Under the pieces are notes generated by a model. It worked only from the letters and a program-made list of their open reading frames with translations, did no database searches and was not told the DNA's origin. Below are positions 34,723 through 49,368 of a stretch of 64,000 nt of DNA, in pieces. The first letter of the stretch is position 1; the number at the start of each line of letters is the position of its first letter. The stretch is from Neelides folsomi (Eukaryota > Arthropoda > Collembola > Neelipleona > Neelidae): assembly GCA_034687125.1 (NCBI GenBank), contig JAQGBZ010000290.1:1-64000 (forward strand). The letters run 5' to 3'. A program made the translations under genes and the position numbers.

Positions 34723-37700
34723 TGGGGGTAAGTCATTTCTATTTTATTTATTTATTTTCTTATCTTAATGTTTCAAAACTCTAATTCTAAAGAGCCAAAG
34801 AGGTAAGATTCCTGAACTGTCGAAAAAAGTATAGGAAGGAAAATATGAGAGGAAAATTGCTTAATTTATGGGATCATAAAATTGAGTCCCAAGACGGTCA
34901 TTAACTTGTGTGTATAGAATTGCATGCAAACCATCAAATGACATAATACAGATATAACTAGGAAATTAAAATAGATTCAAAGGAACAGCACAGATGTGTA
35001 GTTACATATCTCAAAAATTAAATGTCAATTGAATCCACAATTTATAAGAAATAAGTACATCGGACATCAGCATGTATTTTTACGTTTTGAATAAATGGGT
35101 GCAAGTAAACCGTTAGCAATTTTTTAAACTCAATCAAAAAAACTTACTTTTTAGCGATCCAAATAACTTATTGAAAATATCACTTTATTTTTTCTGCTTT
35201 TACCCGAAATATGTAGTAAAGTGAGGATTTGATCATTTATCAAAATTGAGATTCCTCAAAGATAAAACTGTATTAAGGTTATGGTTACTAAAAGGTTTCA
35301 ACAGTCAAATGAGTAAATGTGAGCGAGCAACATGCAAATTGAGTGAGATTGGTTAATAAAAAGGTGAGTTCATGAGACGGAATTGCTTATTTTGTTCTCA
35401 CTCCAAATTACCTTTAAAAGTCGGAGGTAATGGAATGTGCTAAGGAATGGGACATAATAAATACCAAAGATAAATTGAATCATGGAGAAATATTTCATAT
35501 ATTAACTATTACCTCTGGTGGCAATATTATCATGTAGCTAACTTGGAAGTATGGTTTTGGTAATACATTACAGATACTTCTCACTCATCGAGAATATCCT
35601 TTTGAATAATTGAAAGATGGGAAGTGATAAAGGAGTGCGAGTACAGTACATAGTAGTGAGTGAGTGTGTGTGGGAGAAATGACAATGCAAGGCAGGTCAA
35701 TACCTTTAACACTTATCAGCTTATGCAGAAGAAGAAGGCAGTGGAGCATTTGATATTAAATTATCTTGCCGCAGCGCAGATTGAGATTTTGTGCTAAAGC
35801 ACAAAAACGACTTGGTCTCTTCCCCGAGTCATTCCACGATTCAGAGTGAATTTCAATCTAACTTCCCCATACAATCTTATTACTTATTGCTACCCAACTC
35901 ATTCCCACTCTGCTGAGGAAGGCCATTAAGAAATTTTTAATGAATCAAAGGTTCAATTTTCATTCGGATTACTTTAGCTTGTAAAAAATATGGCAAATTA
36001 AGTTTCTGACTCTGTTCACAAAAGCTTACGTGAGCTTTGTGGAGTGATTTCACAATTTTTGTGAATTTCTCCTCGTTACATTCCAACTGAAACCATCTAT
36101 GGTATTATTATTCAAAATATCTTCATACAACCTCAAGCTTCAAACTCAAATGTAACAAATTAAATAATAAACCTTTACCACAAAATAAAAATTTTTTCAA
36201 ATCTTCATCTTACGATTAGCTTTGATAAACACTTTGTTTTTTATTATTTGACATATAAACTCAATCAGTGATGCAAGTCTGAGAAAGAAATTTGTAAATA
36301 ATTGATATTTCAATTGTAGAGTAGGCAGGGCATTGATGAGAAACATCTAATGAACATTATTAACATGACGAGCCGGTTACCCGTAGCCTACGGGTCACTC
36401 AATGCTTGGATTTCAGGATACCATATAGAGTCACCCGTAACCGGGGGTATTCCTATATCTGTAACCCTTCTATCAGATAGATTACTATATAATTAAAATA
36501 TCCGACTAAAGGATTATCCGATTGGAATAGGGGTTGACCTAAACATAAAACGACCCCAGAAACCTCTTCTTTCATGCTTTTACTCCCACCAAACCTCATG
36601 GTTGTCAATCGCATTAATTTTTCAGTCAGATTACCCGCTACCCAAGCCATTGGAGGGTATCCCAATACCTTTAATTCGGTAACAAAATTGTATTTAATAT
36701 TCTTGTTATCCATAAACGATCACGCAGATCATTAATATTATTTCGAAGAGTGTAGTAAATTTGCAAAAGTTATAATTCTATTTGGCGTTTTATCCAAATT
36801 CGATCGCATCATCCTAAATATGGGTTTTGCTTGACTACGTTTAATTAAAGTCACGTATTATATACAGAATAGCATAATTTTACGTCTATCAGTAAATGTA
36901 GGTAATTTAAAATTTCATATGCTTTTTAGAATAAATTAATCGTTTGAATGAATAATTTATATTCTATTTTGGTACACAATTGGCCAATTGGGCAAAATAC
37001 TACTTAAGTATATTGTAAATATGTACTTAATGTTAGTTGTACATAAAATGTAAATGAATACCTATACATAAAAAATACTTACAAATATTGCATTATAGAT
37101 TATAGATATTAATATTATAGAATAACTCAATTACAAACAACAAAACATATTAGGACATTACAATTACATGACATGTGAACATAATTTGTCTCATTTTCTC
37201 ACAACACAAAATTAAGAATATAGAAATAGTGTACATGGATGGGAAAATTGAAGTGTCATAAAACAGTGTAATAAAGTTTACATTTATGTATAATTACGAT
37301 GTCTATAGGGTGAAAAATGATGGTCAGCACATCTATTCTGTGAGATGGTGATGATATCAAGACATGAATGACCATTGAATCAGAATAAATTAATGTATAT
37401 ACATAAATATATGTAAATGCTCTCTTGCACGAAATTTTTATCTCACTCTGCTCGTAATTAAGCTGGAATAGGAAAATTATTATGAAAAATACAAAAGCCG
37501 GAAAAGAGCATGCTCGGTGTTAATTTAATGTTAACTAACTTGTGCAATTCACCTCTTGTAAGATAAAATTAAACTGATACTTGAAACACTTGGAGTTTAA
37601 TCGAAAAAAGGTCTTCATCCAAAAGTCCATGGTAATGAGAGGCACGCATTTGTATCCGAATTTGTCCTATTGATTTTATTATTATGATCCTGAGAATTCA

Positions 37701-40700
37701 TAATGCCTCCATAATTACGTTTATTAACATAATGAAAGAAAAAGCTACCAATAGCCTATATATTTTATTACCCTTTAAAAATCATGAATACATACCTAGA
37801 CATTCTGAGAAAGTAATGAAACTGCATGGTATTTATTAAAAGGAGAGAAAATTTTTAATGGCTCTAATAAAAATAATTTTAGTTTCCTAATTTCAAATTG
37901 GAAAATCATTACGACTATACACAGTATGAATGTATTACATATATGTATGTACATAAATGTATTCGTATGTGCTCTGTAGTTTTAATTAAAAATAGGATTG
38001 AGTGGTGCAGTGCAGCTCAGGAACATTCAATTAGCAATTATCTTTTCCTCGCTGAACATAATTTATTATTATTGGAAAAGGTAATTTGCCCATAGAGGAT
38101 AATCGATAAATACGTTTACACAAATCCATTACACTCATTGGCACCGGACCAACAGAAGAGTTGAAGATTCAAGGATGATGAAGTGAGAGGCAAATGAAAA
38201 CATCATTTATCGTTTTCTTATCCTACTAAATTGCCGAGAGGACATAGGGGAAAAGTAATGGAACTGATGAGGCAACGGAGGATTGACTTGAAATACTATT
38301 ATTGATCATCGTGTATCTCATCAGGAGGAAGAAGAGGGCAATGTTGAATTACCAAATGCTAATCGGATAGGAAAACAAATAAATCACGGTGGGGATCTGT
38401 GTGCAAAGACTTCTCATGTATTTAATACTACATTACAACAGGATGTGTGTATCTATTGAAGGGATTTGGGCATTGACTATTGATTAACCGATTAAATAAA
38501 TATTCTCCCCTGCATAATATTCTCTTCACTTTCAACCCATTATGTATTCTCCTCTGCCTCTACTACTCTCTCATTATTGGGGGAGTTAAAGAGAGAAGAC
38601 ATTATTATGTAAGAATAATATGTGAGTGAAGGAAGAGAGGGAAAAGGTTACCTTTTCTATGGGTGGCCTGCTGCGGACCGAATGATGGGGAAGGTATGTG
38701 TAAACCTAGGGAAAAAAGAGTTTCTCTCTTTCGCCGCCGATTCGTGGGTTCATCGGGGAGGCGAAGCCGAGAGGTAGCCGATGTGCATGGACAGGATAGC
38801 AGATCCCTCAAAGCAGCCCCTTTGCTCCAAACCTCTCTCACAACAGACGAGACATACACAGGGGTTTACTCCTATGTTGGATCTCGACGCCAACGGAGAG
38901 AATCCTCGAGTGTAAAATTCGATTCGTGTTTCCACTGACACGGAACTTTAATTCGACCTTGTTCGGACATCGAGATCGGTTTCAAAATAACCGAAATTCC
39001 CCCCCACTTGTTGCAACGATTCCTTAAGTGTCATCGTAATCGTCAGATTAACAAGGAAGGAAAAGTGTTCTTCCTCCTCTTCATTTTAAAACAATTGCTC
39101 CATTGTTTTCTGCAAGCTACGAAAGAAAGGAACCAAAAGCACTTTGAACACTTCCTCCTTCTCCTCATCGAGGCTCATAATTGTGTTTCGGGAGTTCTTG
39201 GATTTTTTCCCTTGCCTTATTTAAGAGTTTGGGACAAAAAATGACCATTTGTTAATTTTAACCATGAGAAAGAAAAGAATTTCGAAATTGAAGATCTGAC
39301 AGCCATTTTTACTAAGGATTAATTCACCAATTGACTCACTTTAGGTTGTGTATTACCAACCATTATTGGTATTTAGTGGAATATGTAACTCGTAAATGCA
39401 TATGACGACTGATTGTGTTCATATCAAGAGACTTTTGGACTTTTATTTAACTTATCTTTCTACGAAAACTTCTGACCGAGCACACCGATAATTTGTCGAT
39501 TGAGTTTATTTACTGTATTTACTCCCTGTGTTAATATTGCATCGATCAATTAATCATTGAGTAAATAAAATTAACGCCACATCAGTAAAGATATTTGTGC
39601 ATTGTTCATATGAGGTGCCAAATTGTTTTTAAATTGTCCAACTCCGTTGAAAATAATGAAATTTCTCTCGAGAAGAATTCGATACAGACATTATTGATAT
39701 GCGAAAAATTTCTTCTGGTAAGTAGAATTTTTAGTTAATTTTAGATTTGAACAATATGTACAAAGAGTATTTTCTGCATGCGATTTTATTTTATTTTAGA
39801 TATTAGGTATATTATAATTCACTTTAAGTAAATTACTACTCATTGTCAGTAAAGGTAGTGGGATTTTAGTCACATTTAAATATAACAGAGGAGATAAATG
39901 AAAAAACTTTTTATTTGCTTTTCCTGGGCCTTTCCTTCTTTTATGATTCAATCTTGGTTTTGTCAATCATCGATAATTGATTGGATATTGGATGGGAGTC
40001 AAGTTGAATTTGTGATTCGTTTAAGTCAAGTTTGACCTTAAATTCCACCCATCGATTCTTTGTTTCTGTGAATCATACGAATGGAATAAGTGGAGTAAAA
40101 TAATGAGCTCTTGTTCTCTAAGAGTCCAATTTAGAAAATCATGTCTGGATTTAATAAGGACCATAAATCTGCCAGGCTAACTATTGCAGAATGAAGGCGA
40201 AGGGAATCTCAGGTCATGCCTGAAGAAGCAGCATGGATAAATAGGGATAAATACTTCTCAGGCCTATTCCAAATGGTCATAAAATTCATTTAGCATTAAA
40301 CTAGGAGCTTGAGTTCTATTTCTACAAATGTCATAATAAATCAGGAAGTTTGTAGCGCGTAGGTTCATCATCATCAGCAAGTGATAAGTTAGGGGCGCTG
40401 AGTGTGTTTCTTCTAAATGGACGAAACTGATTTTATTCCTCATCTGCTCCGAAGATGAGCTTATAAGCACCAACTTACACTCAACTTCACTGCGAGGGCG
40501 ACCGTATGAGTAGTAGAAATAGAAAGAGAGTCATAAATGTCCATTTTGGAGAAGGAGGATTCTCCATATGGGAGTTTTGTGAACTGAAGTTGAGGAATAA
40601 ATCTGTCGAGGGAGAATAACCTTCATCCTCACATCCCATGAAGGTTCTCCTTGTGTTCACTTGTATTCACTCCATCAAGTGTGGAACATGGGGCCAACAT

Positions 40701-43700
40701 TCATTCGTTCTCCTCTTCTTTCGACCCATTTTTCTATCCAGACTGGAGGGGAGCCACTCGAAAGCATCGGGTTTCATTTACAATCTTATTCCATCATCGT
40801 CGTCCCCAACCAGATCCAAAGAATGAATCGCCCCTCATGCCCTCCTCCCTCATCGGCAGACGATATTGAGATAATAGAATATCCATCCGTCCTGTAGAAG
40901 ACCTTTTACAGATTTTAATTCCTACTGGGATTATAAAGACCTCTGGAGCTCATTCATGCAAAATACTCTTTCTTCATTCGAGTGAAAAGTAGTAGGACAG
41001 TTTCATCGTTTCTTTCGTTTAGATTGTATTGGCTTTTTCAAGAATTTTTCACCATTTTTTTATTTAGAATATTATCTCTGTATTTTTCTTGCTTCAAAAT
41101 GATGAGAAATGATTTTAGCACGCTTATCGATCAACAATAAATACCTCGTATATACAGTACAGTACTAAGCATAATAATCTAGAGCATGACTTTTGATGTG
41201 ACTGTGAACTGATGTGAACATCATTAGAATTAGAACAACGATGAGAAGATGACATAATGGGGGTGAGAAACATTTAGGACATTTGTGTAAATCCGAAATA
41301 GGGCTAATACATAAAGACAATGTAATTTCAACAGTATACCATACAATAGGCATTAAATAATTTAATCAAAATCTATCATATTAGTCTAGTAGTATGTATG
41401 CTTCATTGCCAATTAATATCTACAATTATGTATGTAATACATACATCAATAGGTATGTAGTAGGTTCAGGATGCGATTTGGTATTTGTGTAATAGATGAT
41501 TAAATATACATAGCTCATAGTATTTACATATATGCAATGGAACTCAATGTCAGTTAATGAGTCGTTTTTCTTCCATTAATTAAAGATCAATAAGAATAAA
41601 GGTTATTGATCTTTATTGTTTGACCAAGCGCTAGAAATCCCTACTATGTACTTAAGTATGCATTTAGCACAAGAGTTTGAATTTCTTCTAAGGATTTAAC
41701 ATTTCATTTTGAATTTTCAATCAAAATTCCCAATGAACCAAAAACAATAAGGCACTAAATTAACTTAGTTATCTATTGAACTTATCGCACATAGTCGTTT
41801 AGCCATTAATTCAAAGTAAATTGTCATCGATTCTTGAGGATAAGCCTTTAATTCATTCACATCCTATGGATCATTTAAATTCAGGACACGATATTTGGGA
41901 AGGTAATATACCTTCAGTATACACCTTCAATATGCCCAAATCTGCCAACTTTTTTTAAAAGAAACTTAATACATCTTGTATAAATTTTTATTTTATGTCG
42001 CAAGTGTCAAGACTCGAAATAACTCGTGCGTTGAAAAGATATTCTCATTCCTTTTTCCCATCATGGCATTTTTTATTTGTGTTTCTCACCCTACACTCCT
42101 TTAGTTTCATTCTGAGTGAGGAGGAGTGAAATCTCTTAATTTGAGAAATCACCTTGTGTCCTTTACAAACACCGAAGTAGAAACGAAGAGATTTGAATAC
42201 AGGTAATGCATGATAAAATCCTAAAATCTTTCTGTATAGCATGTGGGGATTTGGTGCATTAGCATATTACATGTTAATAAAATATAAGATTCGTAATTTC
42301 ACGGTGTCTCAAGAGGTTTGAGAGTTAAGTTGAGGATCACTTGCTTCTCAGATCTCCAGTTCATCTTCAATTACAGCTCAGATAAAATCTTTATCAGAGA
42401 AGGATAAAATGTTTGAAGCTCCTGTTCAGACATGGATAAATTACAGCAGGGTTGTCACAAAAGTGTCCCTTGATTTTTCAAACGAGGACCGTAGACCAAT
42501 GTATCACTCAAAGTCAGTCAGCAATATTTAAATAAATTGATATCAATATCAAGTAAAGTATTATAAATACTACATTATACAGCTCTTATTAGCATAACTT
42601 GGAAAATCCCTGATGCTGTCTTTAATTGAACTTGAGGCCAAACCCGTTGATTCGTTCACCCATTTAAATCATTTTCATATAAAGCTCCAGGGTTTATGAA
42701 ACTTCCATTAATTTTTTATCGGGGAGCATCTTGAGTCAATGGCATATTAATTAGGCGATCTTTATGACTCTTTTTATCTAAGCACTTCAAAAGACTTCAA
42801 AAGAGGCGGAGGGGATGTCCTTTTTACAATATTTACATATTACATCCGAATGCAATTTATGTGTGATTCTTTATCAGTATGGTTTTATCAGAGTGGTTAT
42901 TGGTATTGCATGGGTTGCAGGTCTTGCAGGTATTCCTCATCCACTTCCCATAGCTCTCTTCAATAATGAAATTAAGGAAGCGAGTGTCTCGTGTTTGTAT
43001 AGGCTATAGGCAGATGGACGCTCATCTGCCCCATCCATTTAAGGAAATGTCAGTTAGAAATGTCTTCTCACATAAATGCTTCTTATTGTGATGGGTGATG
43101 GCTGGCTGATGGTTGCCCTGATGGCCCGATACTTCTTAATACTCCCCCTCCATGTGTTAGTTTATAACTTATAACTAATATTGTAAATGAAGGGAGAGTC
43201 AGATCGTGGTGAACCCTTAGCTGATTGTAAGTTGGTGGAACTGGGCAGTTGTCAGACGAGAAACCAAGCCCGCTTTTCCTTCTCATTATATAATAGTAAG
43301 TATAAGTACGCTTCCTGTGAAGAGGTGTCTTGGAAGAAGCCCCCATTCCTCACTCCGGATCTATTCAACAAGAGAGAGATGAGCAGGGGTCGGGATTCTT
43401 TACCTTATTCAAATTTCTATTGTGACTCATTTTATGATCCCACTACTGAAGGATGTGGAAGGAACTGTTAAATTTTACCTTCTTTTCGGCTCCAACACAA
43501 ACAACATTCTTCCACCCCCTTGAACTCCACAAAGCATTTTTCATATTTGAAGCTTTGAAATCAAGATATAGTTATTTTTAAAAAGGTTGAACTCAATTGG
43601 GGGAAAATGATGTCGATTTATTAGATCTCTGACGTTGGTATTCATAACTTTTTTTTTCAATTATATTAAATGACAGAAATGGAATCAAAGTTCCTAGTAG

Positions 43701-46700
43701 AAAATATCTATTGAATTTCAAATTTTATTTGATTGACTATAGCGGAGATTTTCTTTTATGAAAATTTTTCTGAGGTTGAAGTTACATCATTTAGATATTG
43801 TTCCAACAACTATACTTTCCTTTTACGCATTTTTGAATTTTTAAAAAATACGTTCTCTATTTTTTGAAGGACGATGGTAGGAGAGCAATATTGCTAATGC
43901 TGAACAGATTTTAGCTTTGGAATGTTTGTGAGGTATTTGCACGGAATATTGCATTTTATCTATTTTCGTGACGAGAGGGATAAATGAAAAGTTTGCCAAT
44001 GTAAAGGTTTTTCAACCCTTTCCGAAAAATTACCTTTCTTTTACCAACCTTCTACATTCCAATTCTTTTACACTCCTCAAAAAGCTCTGTTTCTTTCAAA
44101 GCAATTTATTCCTTACATTTCCTCATTTCCTCCCTTAACCCAACCATACAACCATATGTATTTACAATAGTATTGTAGAATAGTTTTCGTTTTGTCGATT
44201 TAGTCCAAACAAACCGCAGAGCTCATGGGATCAAATCCGATATTTGATTTTGATTAACGTCTAAACTTTTGATAAGATTGAAATGAAGTTCTCACGCATA
44301 TCCAGAATTCTATATTTATTTCAAATTCAAAATTCATTTAATTGAATCAAAACAAAGAGCTTTTGCGTTCGTCGAGTGAACTTTTTCAATATTGTTAGTA
44401 TTCAATACATTTTTAAAATATGGCTTTATATTATAAAAGAAAAGCTTTCAGATAATTTAAAAAAACCATGTCATGAATTAGATTTGATTAAATTAAACAA
44501 CTTCCAAATCTTTTCATTTCAAAATTTTCAAAGAATGTTACCTCAAAAATATTCTTTATTAAATGGCTTTTTGATGCATTCACGAGCTACTTAACTTTCG
44601 CATTTACAAATAATTCGGGTCTAGCATGCTTTCAAGAAATTTAGTAAATTAATAGTTTATGCTTCAAAAGCCTAAAAACATATGTACTTGGGTTTATACA
44701 AATTGAATTTCTTGAAGAGAAACCAAGTTGAATGAACATTGTTGTTATTATTTTTAAAACTGATTTTAGCATGGTTGGAATTTCTCAAGAGAAGGTTTAT
44801 ACACAAAAGGGTTTACCATATAGTTTATATTACATACTCTATAGTATACTTACTCTAGTTAATCAAATGAATATGAATGAGATTCGGGGGAAAGAGCGGA
44901 TCACACATAGAGAATGTAAGTAAGTAAGTAATATATAGTTAGTAATGTATGAGAGAAACAAAGTGATATATGCCAAAAGGTGTGTTTGCATTTCCACCGT
45001 ATAGTTTTTGAGGCGAGGAGGTGGAAGAACCACACCCAAAATTTATTCCACATCGCCTGACGGGTGACCTCAGTCATCTTCCGATTACTAATGAAATAAT
45101 ATTTCCCTATCTCGAGATTCTATTTAAACACGTAGCTCAAATAGGACCAACACATGCAGAGTTTGCAGAGAGATCCAATCCATTCAGATCAGCAGATCTC
45201 AAACTCATTCTTTTTTAACTAATGCAAGCAAATTCCATCCTCATTTGATGCCAATTTGCCGTTCTGGATAATCTTGTTAGTGAACCTTCTTGCCGCCCAT
45301 TTCGTTTTCACACTCCGCTCACTCTCATCGCCTCGCTCATCCAATCATTTTTCCAAAAGAGTGGATTGTAGATTGTGGACCAACCTAATGAATGGAATAG
45401 TTAAAATGGCTTATTTAAATGCGTACAATCTCAAGTTGAGCTTTACGCATGATATGTGTAACCATTCACCAATAACACACTATTTTATAAAATTTGTTAC
45501 ATCCTATCTTAATGATGGTCTTCCAAAATGTAAATTATATGACATTACAAGCCACTTTGAATTTTAATGGTGGTTCGTAATGACGGAGAATATTTAAAAT
45601 AGCAGATTGACCAGGTAATAACTCACTACCCCATTCAAATCTTTTTCTCTAGCTTTAAAAACCTTACTTGATCTCAACCATTCGACATATCCTCACATAA
45701 TTAAGCGTTGGCAAAAAAATTTACGGGATTTTTAGTTGACACATGTTTTGGGGTTAAAATAAATGAGTACAATTTATCTCACAATAATTTAAATATATTT
45801 ATCATATCATATTATTTATCAACTTGAGCTATTTACTTATTTGAGCTATTGATACTCATTTGACTTTACTACTGTTGACATAATAAATCAATTATATCTG
45901 TATTTATTGTACTCTGGGTTTATATTGTTAGTTAACTTTACTTTAAGCACCTCAATTTCTTAAAAATATTTTCGCGATTCAAAATTTGGAGACTATTAAA
46001 AAGTAAACGAGGGAAAGGGGGGGATAAGGAGTGATTTAGATTAATAAGGCTCATGCTGAGAACAAGGGTGTTTCAACCCGAGTTCTTTTGATGTTCGAAC
46101 ACCGAAGCAAACACGAATCATATGCAAATGAGGGGATCTTGTTTCTTGTGCAATTCCTTTGATCTTAATTTCATTTTATAGTATAACCTTTAAAGCTTTG
46201 TTCAATTTATGCCTATGGCTTTTAAATTGCATTTACTCTGAGCGAACGTGCCATATCGGGACCATTTAAACTTCTCATTAACTCTTAATGTTTCCTTCTT
46301 CCGACTCCCTCTGATTCATATTTCAAGGAGATCCAACTCGGTCTGTTGGTTCCTCTTGGTTGGAAGTCTCTATGTTTTATTTATTGTTTTTGCTACTCAT
46401 CCCCGTATTCACTGTCTGTTCTTTCTTATGACAAAATTGGAGTTTAAAAATGACTGGTAGGTCAGGTGAGGGTTGTTTGAGGACGGAAGGGCGAAGAACT
46501 TTGAACATACACCAGAACATAACGCCATAGTCAAATTCTTCCTCTCTCACACTTATTCAAGACATCTATTAGCTCAATGGAGTGAGTCGGATTTTCTGGC
46601 AGGCTACACACGTCCCTGAGAGCTCATTTGATGAGTTTGCCAATGCCTTGTTTCTCCCCCATTAGAACATAGAAAAATACAAGTGGATGGGTGTAGTTCA

Positions 46701-49368
46701 AATGGCTTCAATGTGGGTATAAGTGTGCATAACTGTCGAAGTAACTCTTGAAGAGAGCAGTTATATACGAGAAGGGAGAAGGTAATGATAAACTGTTCGC
46801 ATCCGAGAGATTTCCGTTCCGGATGACGATAATGGTGAAGGAGAATGTTCACATTCAAAATGTAATGATTATAATGAGGAATTGATGAGCGATTATATTC
46901 TTTCACACATAGTGGAAGCAAATCGCTTTAATCGCTCCTATTGATTCTTTCTTTTACCTCTTAGCTGAGAGAATTTAATAATGGCCAATGGCTTTTGAAG
47001 GAAAGTGGAGTGTAAAGTGGTGGTAATTTGTAGAAGAAAATTATAGGCCGCATGACTAAAACATTTTTCCTCACTTTTTGAAACGAACATTTAATAAAAG
47101 TTCACTTCTGTTGTGTAATATTGTATACCTTGTACAATTTCAATATTATTTTGGTTGTAGAAAAGACCTTGGGAATCTCTCGTGACTCCTTCCAAGATCT
47201 CCGTGTTTTACGGCATTTCCTCAATCTGAGACTTTGAGTAGGAATTGTATTTAAATAAAGGGGAGAGAAGGGAAAAAGTGAGATTTGAGCCGAGGGTAGT
47301 ATGTAGACATGAAGGGAAGTATGATCTTTTGTCTCGCTCCGAGTTTACAACCATTCATCGCATTTGCTCCTCTCCCGCTGGCCCAAAGAAAGAAATAATT
47401 TTAAATTTAGTGCGATTCTGGGCATTTTGCAGTTGGGTAATTCTCCCTCTTTTAACCTCACCGGGACTCGTAAAAGGAGAAGGCAACTCGTTGTTGCTGG
47501 CATGTTTAAAAAGCCTCAAAGATGAATCTTTCCCACCGGCCACGGACGCCATGGCATGCAGTGTTGTTAACCAAATATGGATTTCCAGGGCGTTTTCCTT
47601 CAAATGCCAATGGTGGAGAGGATAAGGTTGTATAATCATTCCCTCAACCTCCACATGTGCCTCGACGTATTCATAAGTAATTGTATTCCAATAGCTGTGG
47701 AATGACACAGAGGAAGGGAACTGAGGGTTGGTGTGGAACCATTCCCAATCACCTCTCATCCTTCCCAAGGGCCACCTTTAATTCCTTTCTCCTACTCCTA
47801 AAAACTCGATTTATTGGCATAGGTGTGTGATGTGTTTTCATTTTTTGGCCTTTGATGTGTGGGAGGGTAAAAGTCGTCGCCTTCTTGTACCTCCTTTCAG
47901 AGATTTCAGTTGTCTCAAAGACGCAGAGGCGAAAGGTGTCTTGATCTTTGTCTCGTCCCAGGAATCTTAAAAATCCCCTCACCGACACGGCAGCCTCCCT
48001 GCTCACACTCTCACTACCAACCAGGACCCACAGAACTCGCTTTGTTATTACAAGATTCCAATCGGGGAATTACAGTCGACGAGAGAAATTGGGAGCCGTG
48101 AAGTGAGGGTAGCATTTAAGCACGTGCCAAATCAGAGCCATTTTTCCTCGTAAAGATGACGATTTATGAGTAAATCCACTTAAGATTGGAGTGATTTTCC
48201 TTCAACTTCCTTCTCTTCGTGACTCTAAAAAGGAGACTACCCGATATGTGTTTTTTATTTGGAAGGGATTAGTTTTTTCTCTTTCAATTTCCCACACCTA
48301 TAAGTTGGCTCTCAAGAAGGGAATCCTGTGCTTTGACTGCTGAGGGTCTCTCCGCGTCTTCCAGTCGCGACTCACAGAATCTCGCTGGAATCCTTCGGAG
48401 GGAGTGTGTGCGTGTTTGAGTCAAAACCCCTAACCCGAGTTTTTATTTGTGGAAATTCAAACAAACTTGTGTCCCTGACTGACTGATTGACTCCGTTTTT
48501 CTCTTCCTCCTAAGGGAATCATTTAAGGGTGATTTTGGGTGTGGACTTGGATAGTCGTTCAGTTGTTCCTCAAGTCACCGAATGGGAATGGAAAAGGCCC
48601 CACGTTTCGCGCTATATTTAAACAACGTCTGGAATTGGTATTGAGCCAGGAGCAATAATCATGATGAGCGTAGTTGGTGAAAAACGTGTTTATGCAGACA
48701 TTCACTCGCACTTTGGCCCAACATGAGCAAGAACCTCAGAGCGTAAATAGTGGAATCTGGAACTATAGAGGGAATTCGGGATTTAGAATCATTCACTTTT
48801 ATTTTCTAACTTGTGTCGCCAGTTGAACATTGAGAAAATGTCTCGTGCCCCCTCATTTCTCCTCATCACTCACTTCTTCTCCAAATCCAGAGCTGAGAAT
48901 TTGTGAGAACCCGTGATTTAATAGATCATTCCATCGCTCCAAAGAAGATCTCACTCACACGGCTTTAAATCATCCTAAAATGCTCAATTCCTTCCATGTT
49001 TCTCTTCCCCAGTCCTCAAGATGAAATAAAACCCTTTATTTGTCTCCCATTTGGAGAGGTTTGATGTGAAATTATAAAAGTGCTCACCTTCTTGTGCTTC
49101 TTTGAAGGATCGATTATCGGAGGAAATTAAGATAGCCATCATATTCATAGCTCGCTAACGGTAGTTCGAATCCATTCCATAAGATAAGCATTTGATTCCA
49201 TGTGTAAAGAGAGGAGTTGAACTTTTGACTTATCTATTTGGCTCAAGGAGATTTCCATCATTATTTCGACCATTTGACTCATTTCTCAGGATTGTGGATC
49301 GTGAGAAAAGTTGGATTTTTGAAATCAATTTAGTAAATATTAGGAAGAATCCATTGAGGAGAACAGAA

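Larger units (their letters stand above)
31121..49368. other. 18-kb spacer between Nmdar2 and caskin gene
   Basis: Mostly AT-rich sequence. It holds MITEs at 31443-31843 and 32883-33037, a solo element end at 31972, microsatellite-like TACA tracts near 32705-32750 and a GTAA run near 44918. GC-richer islands with unrecognised ORFs lie near 33900-34250, 38640-38950, 40620-40900, 43180-43470 and 47240-49100. The last may include the promoter and 5' UTR of the caskin gene. No ankyrin or SH3 exon was recognised. Confidence 0.6.

Noticed and set aside
42448-42480. CAGGGTTGTCACAAAAGTG, possible transposon end
   Set aside because: No inverted partner found nearby and flanks lack TA.
43187-43471. 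94-codon + ORF
   Set aside because: No family, no splice context; kept only as a GC-richer island in the spacer description.
49155-49180. AGTTCGAATCC, T-loop-like word
   Set aside because: No cloverleaf can be built around it; chance match upstream of ckn.
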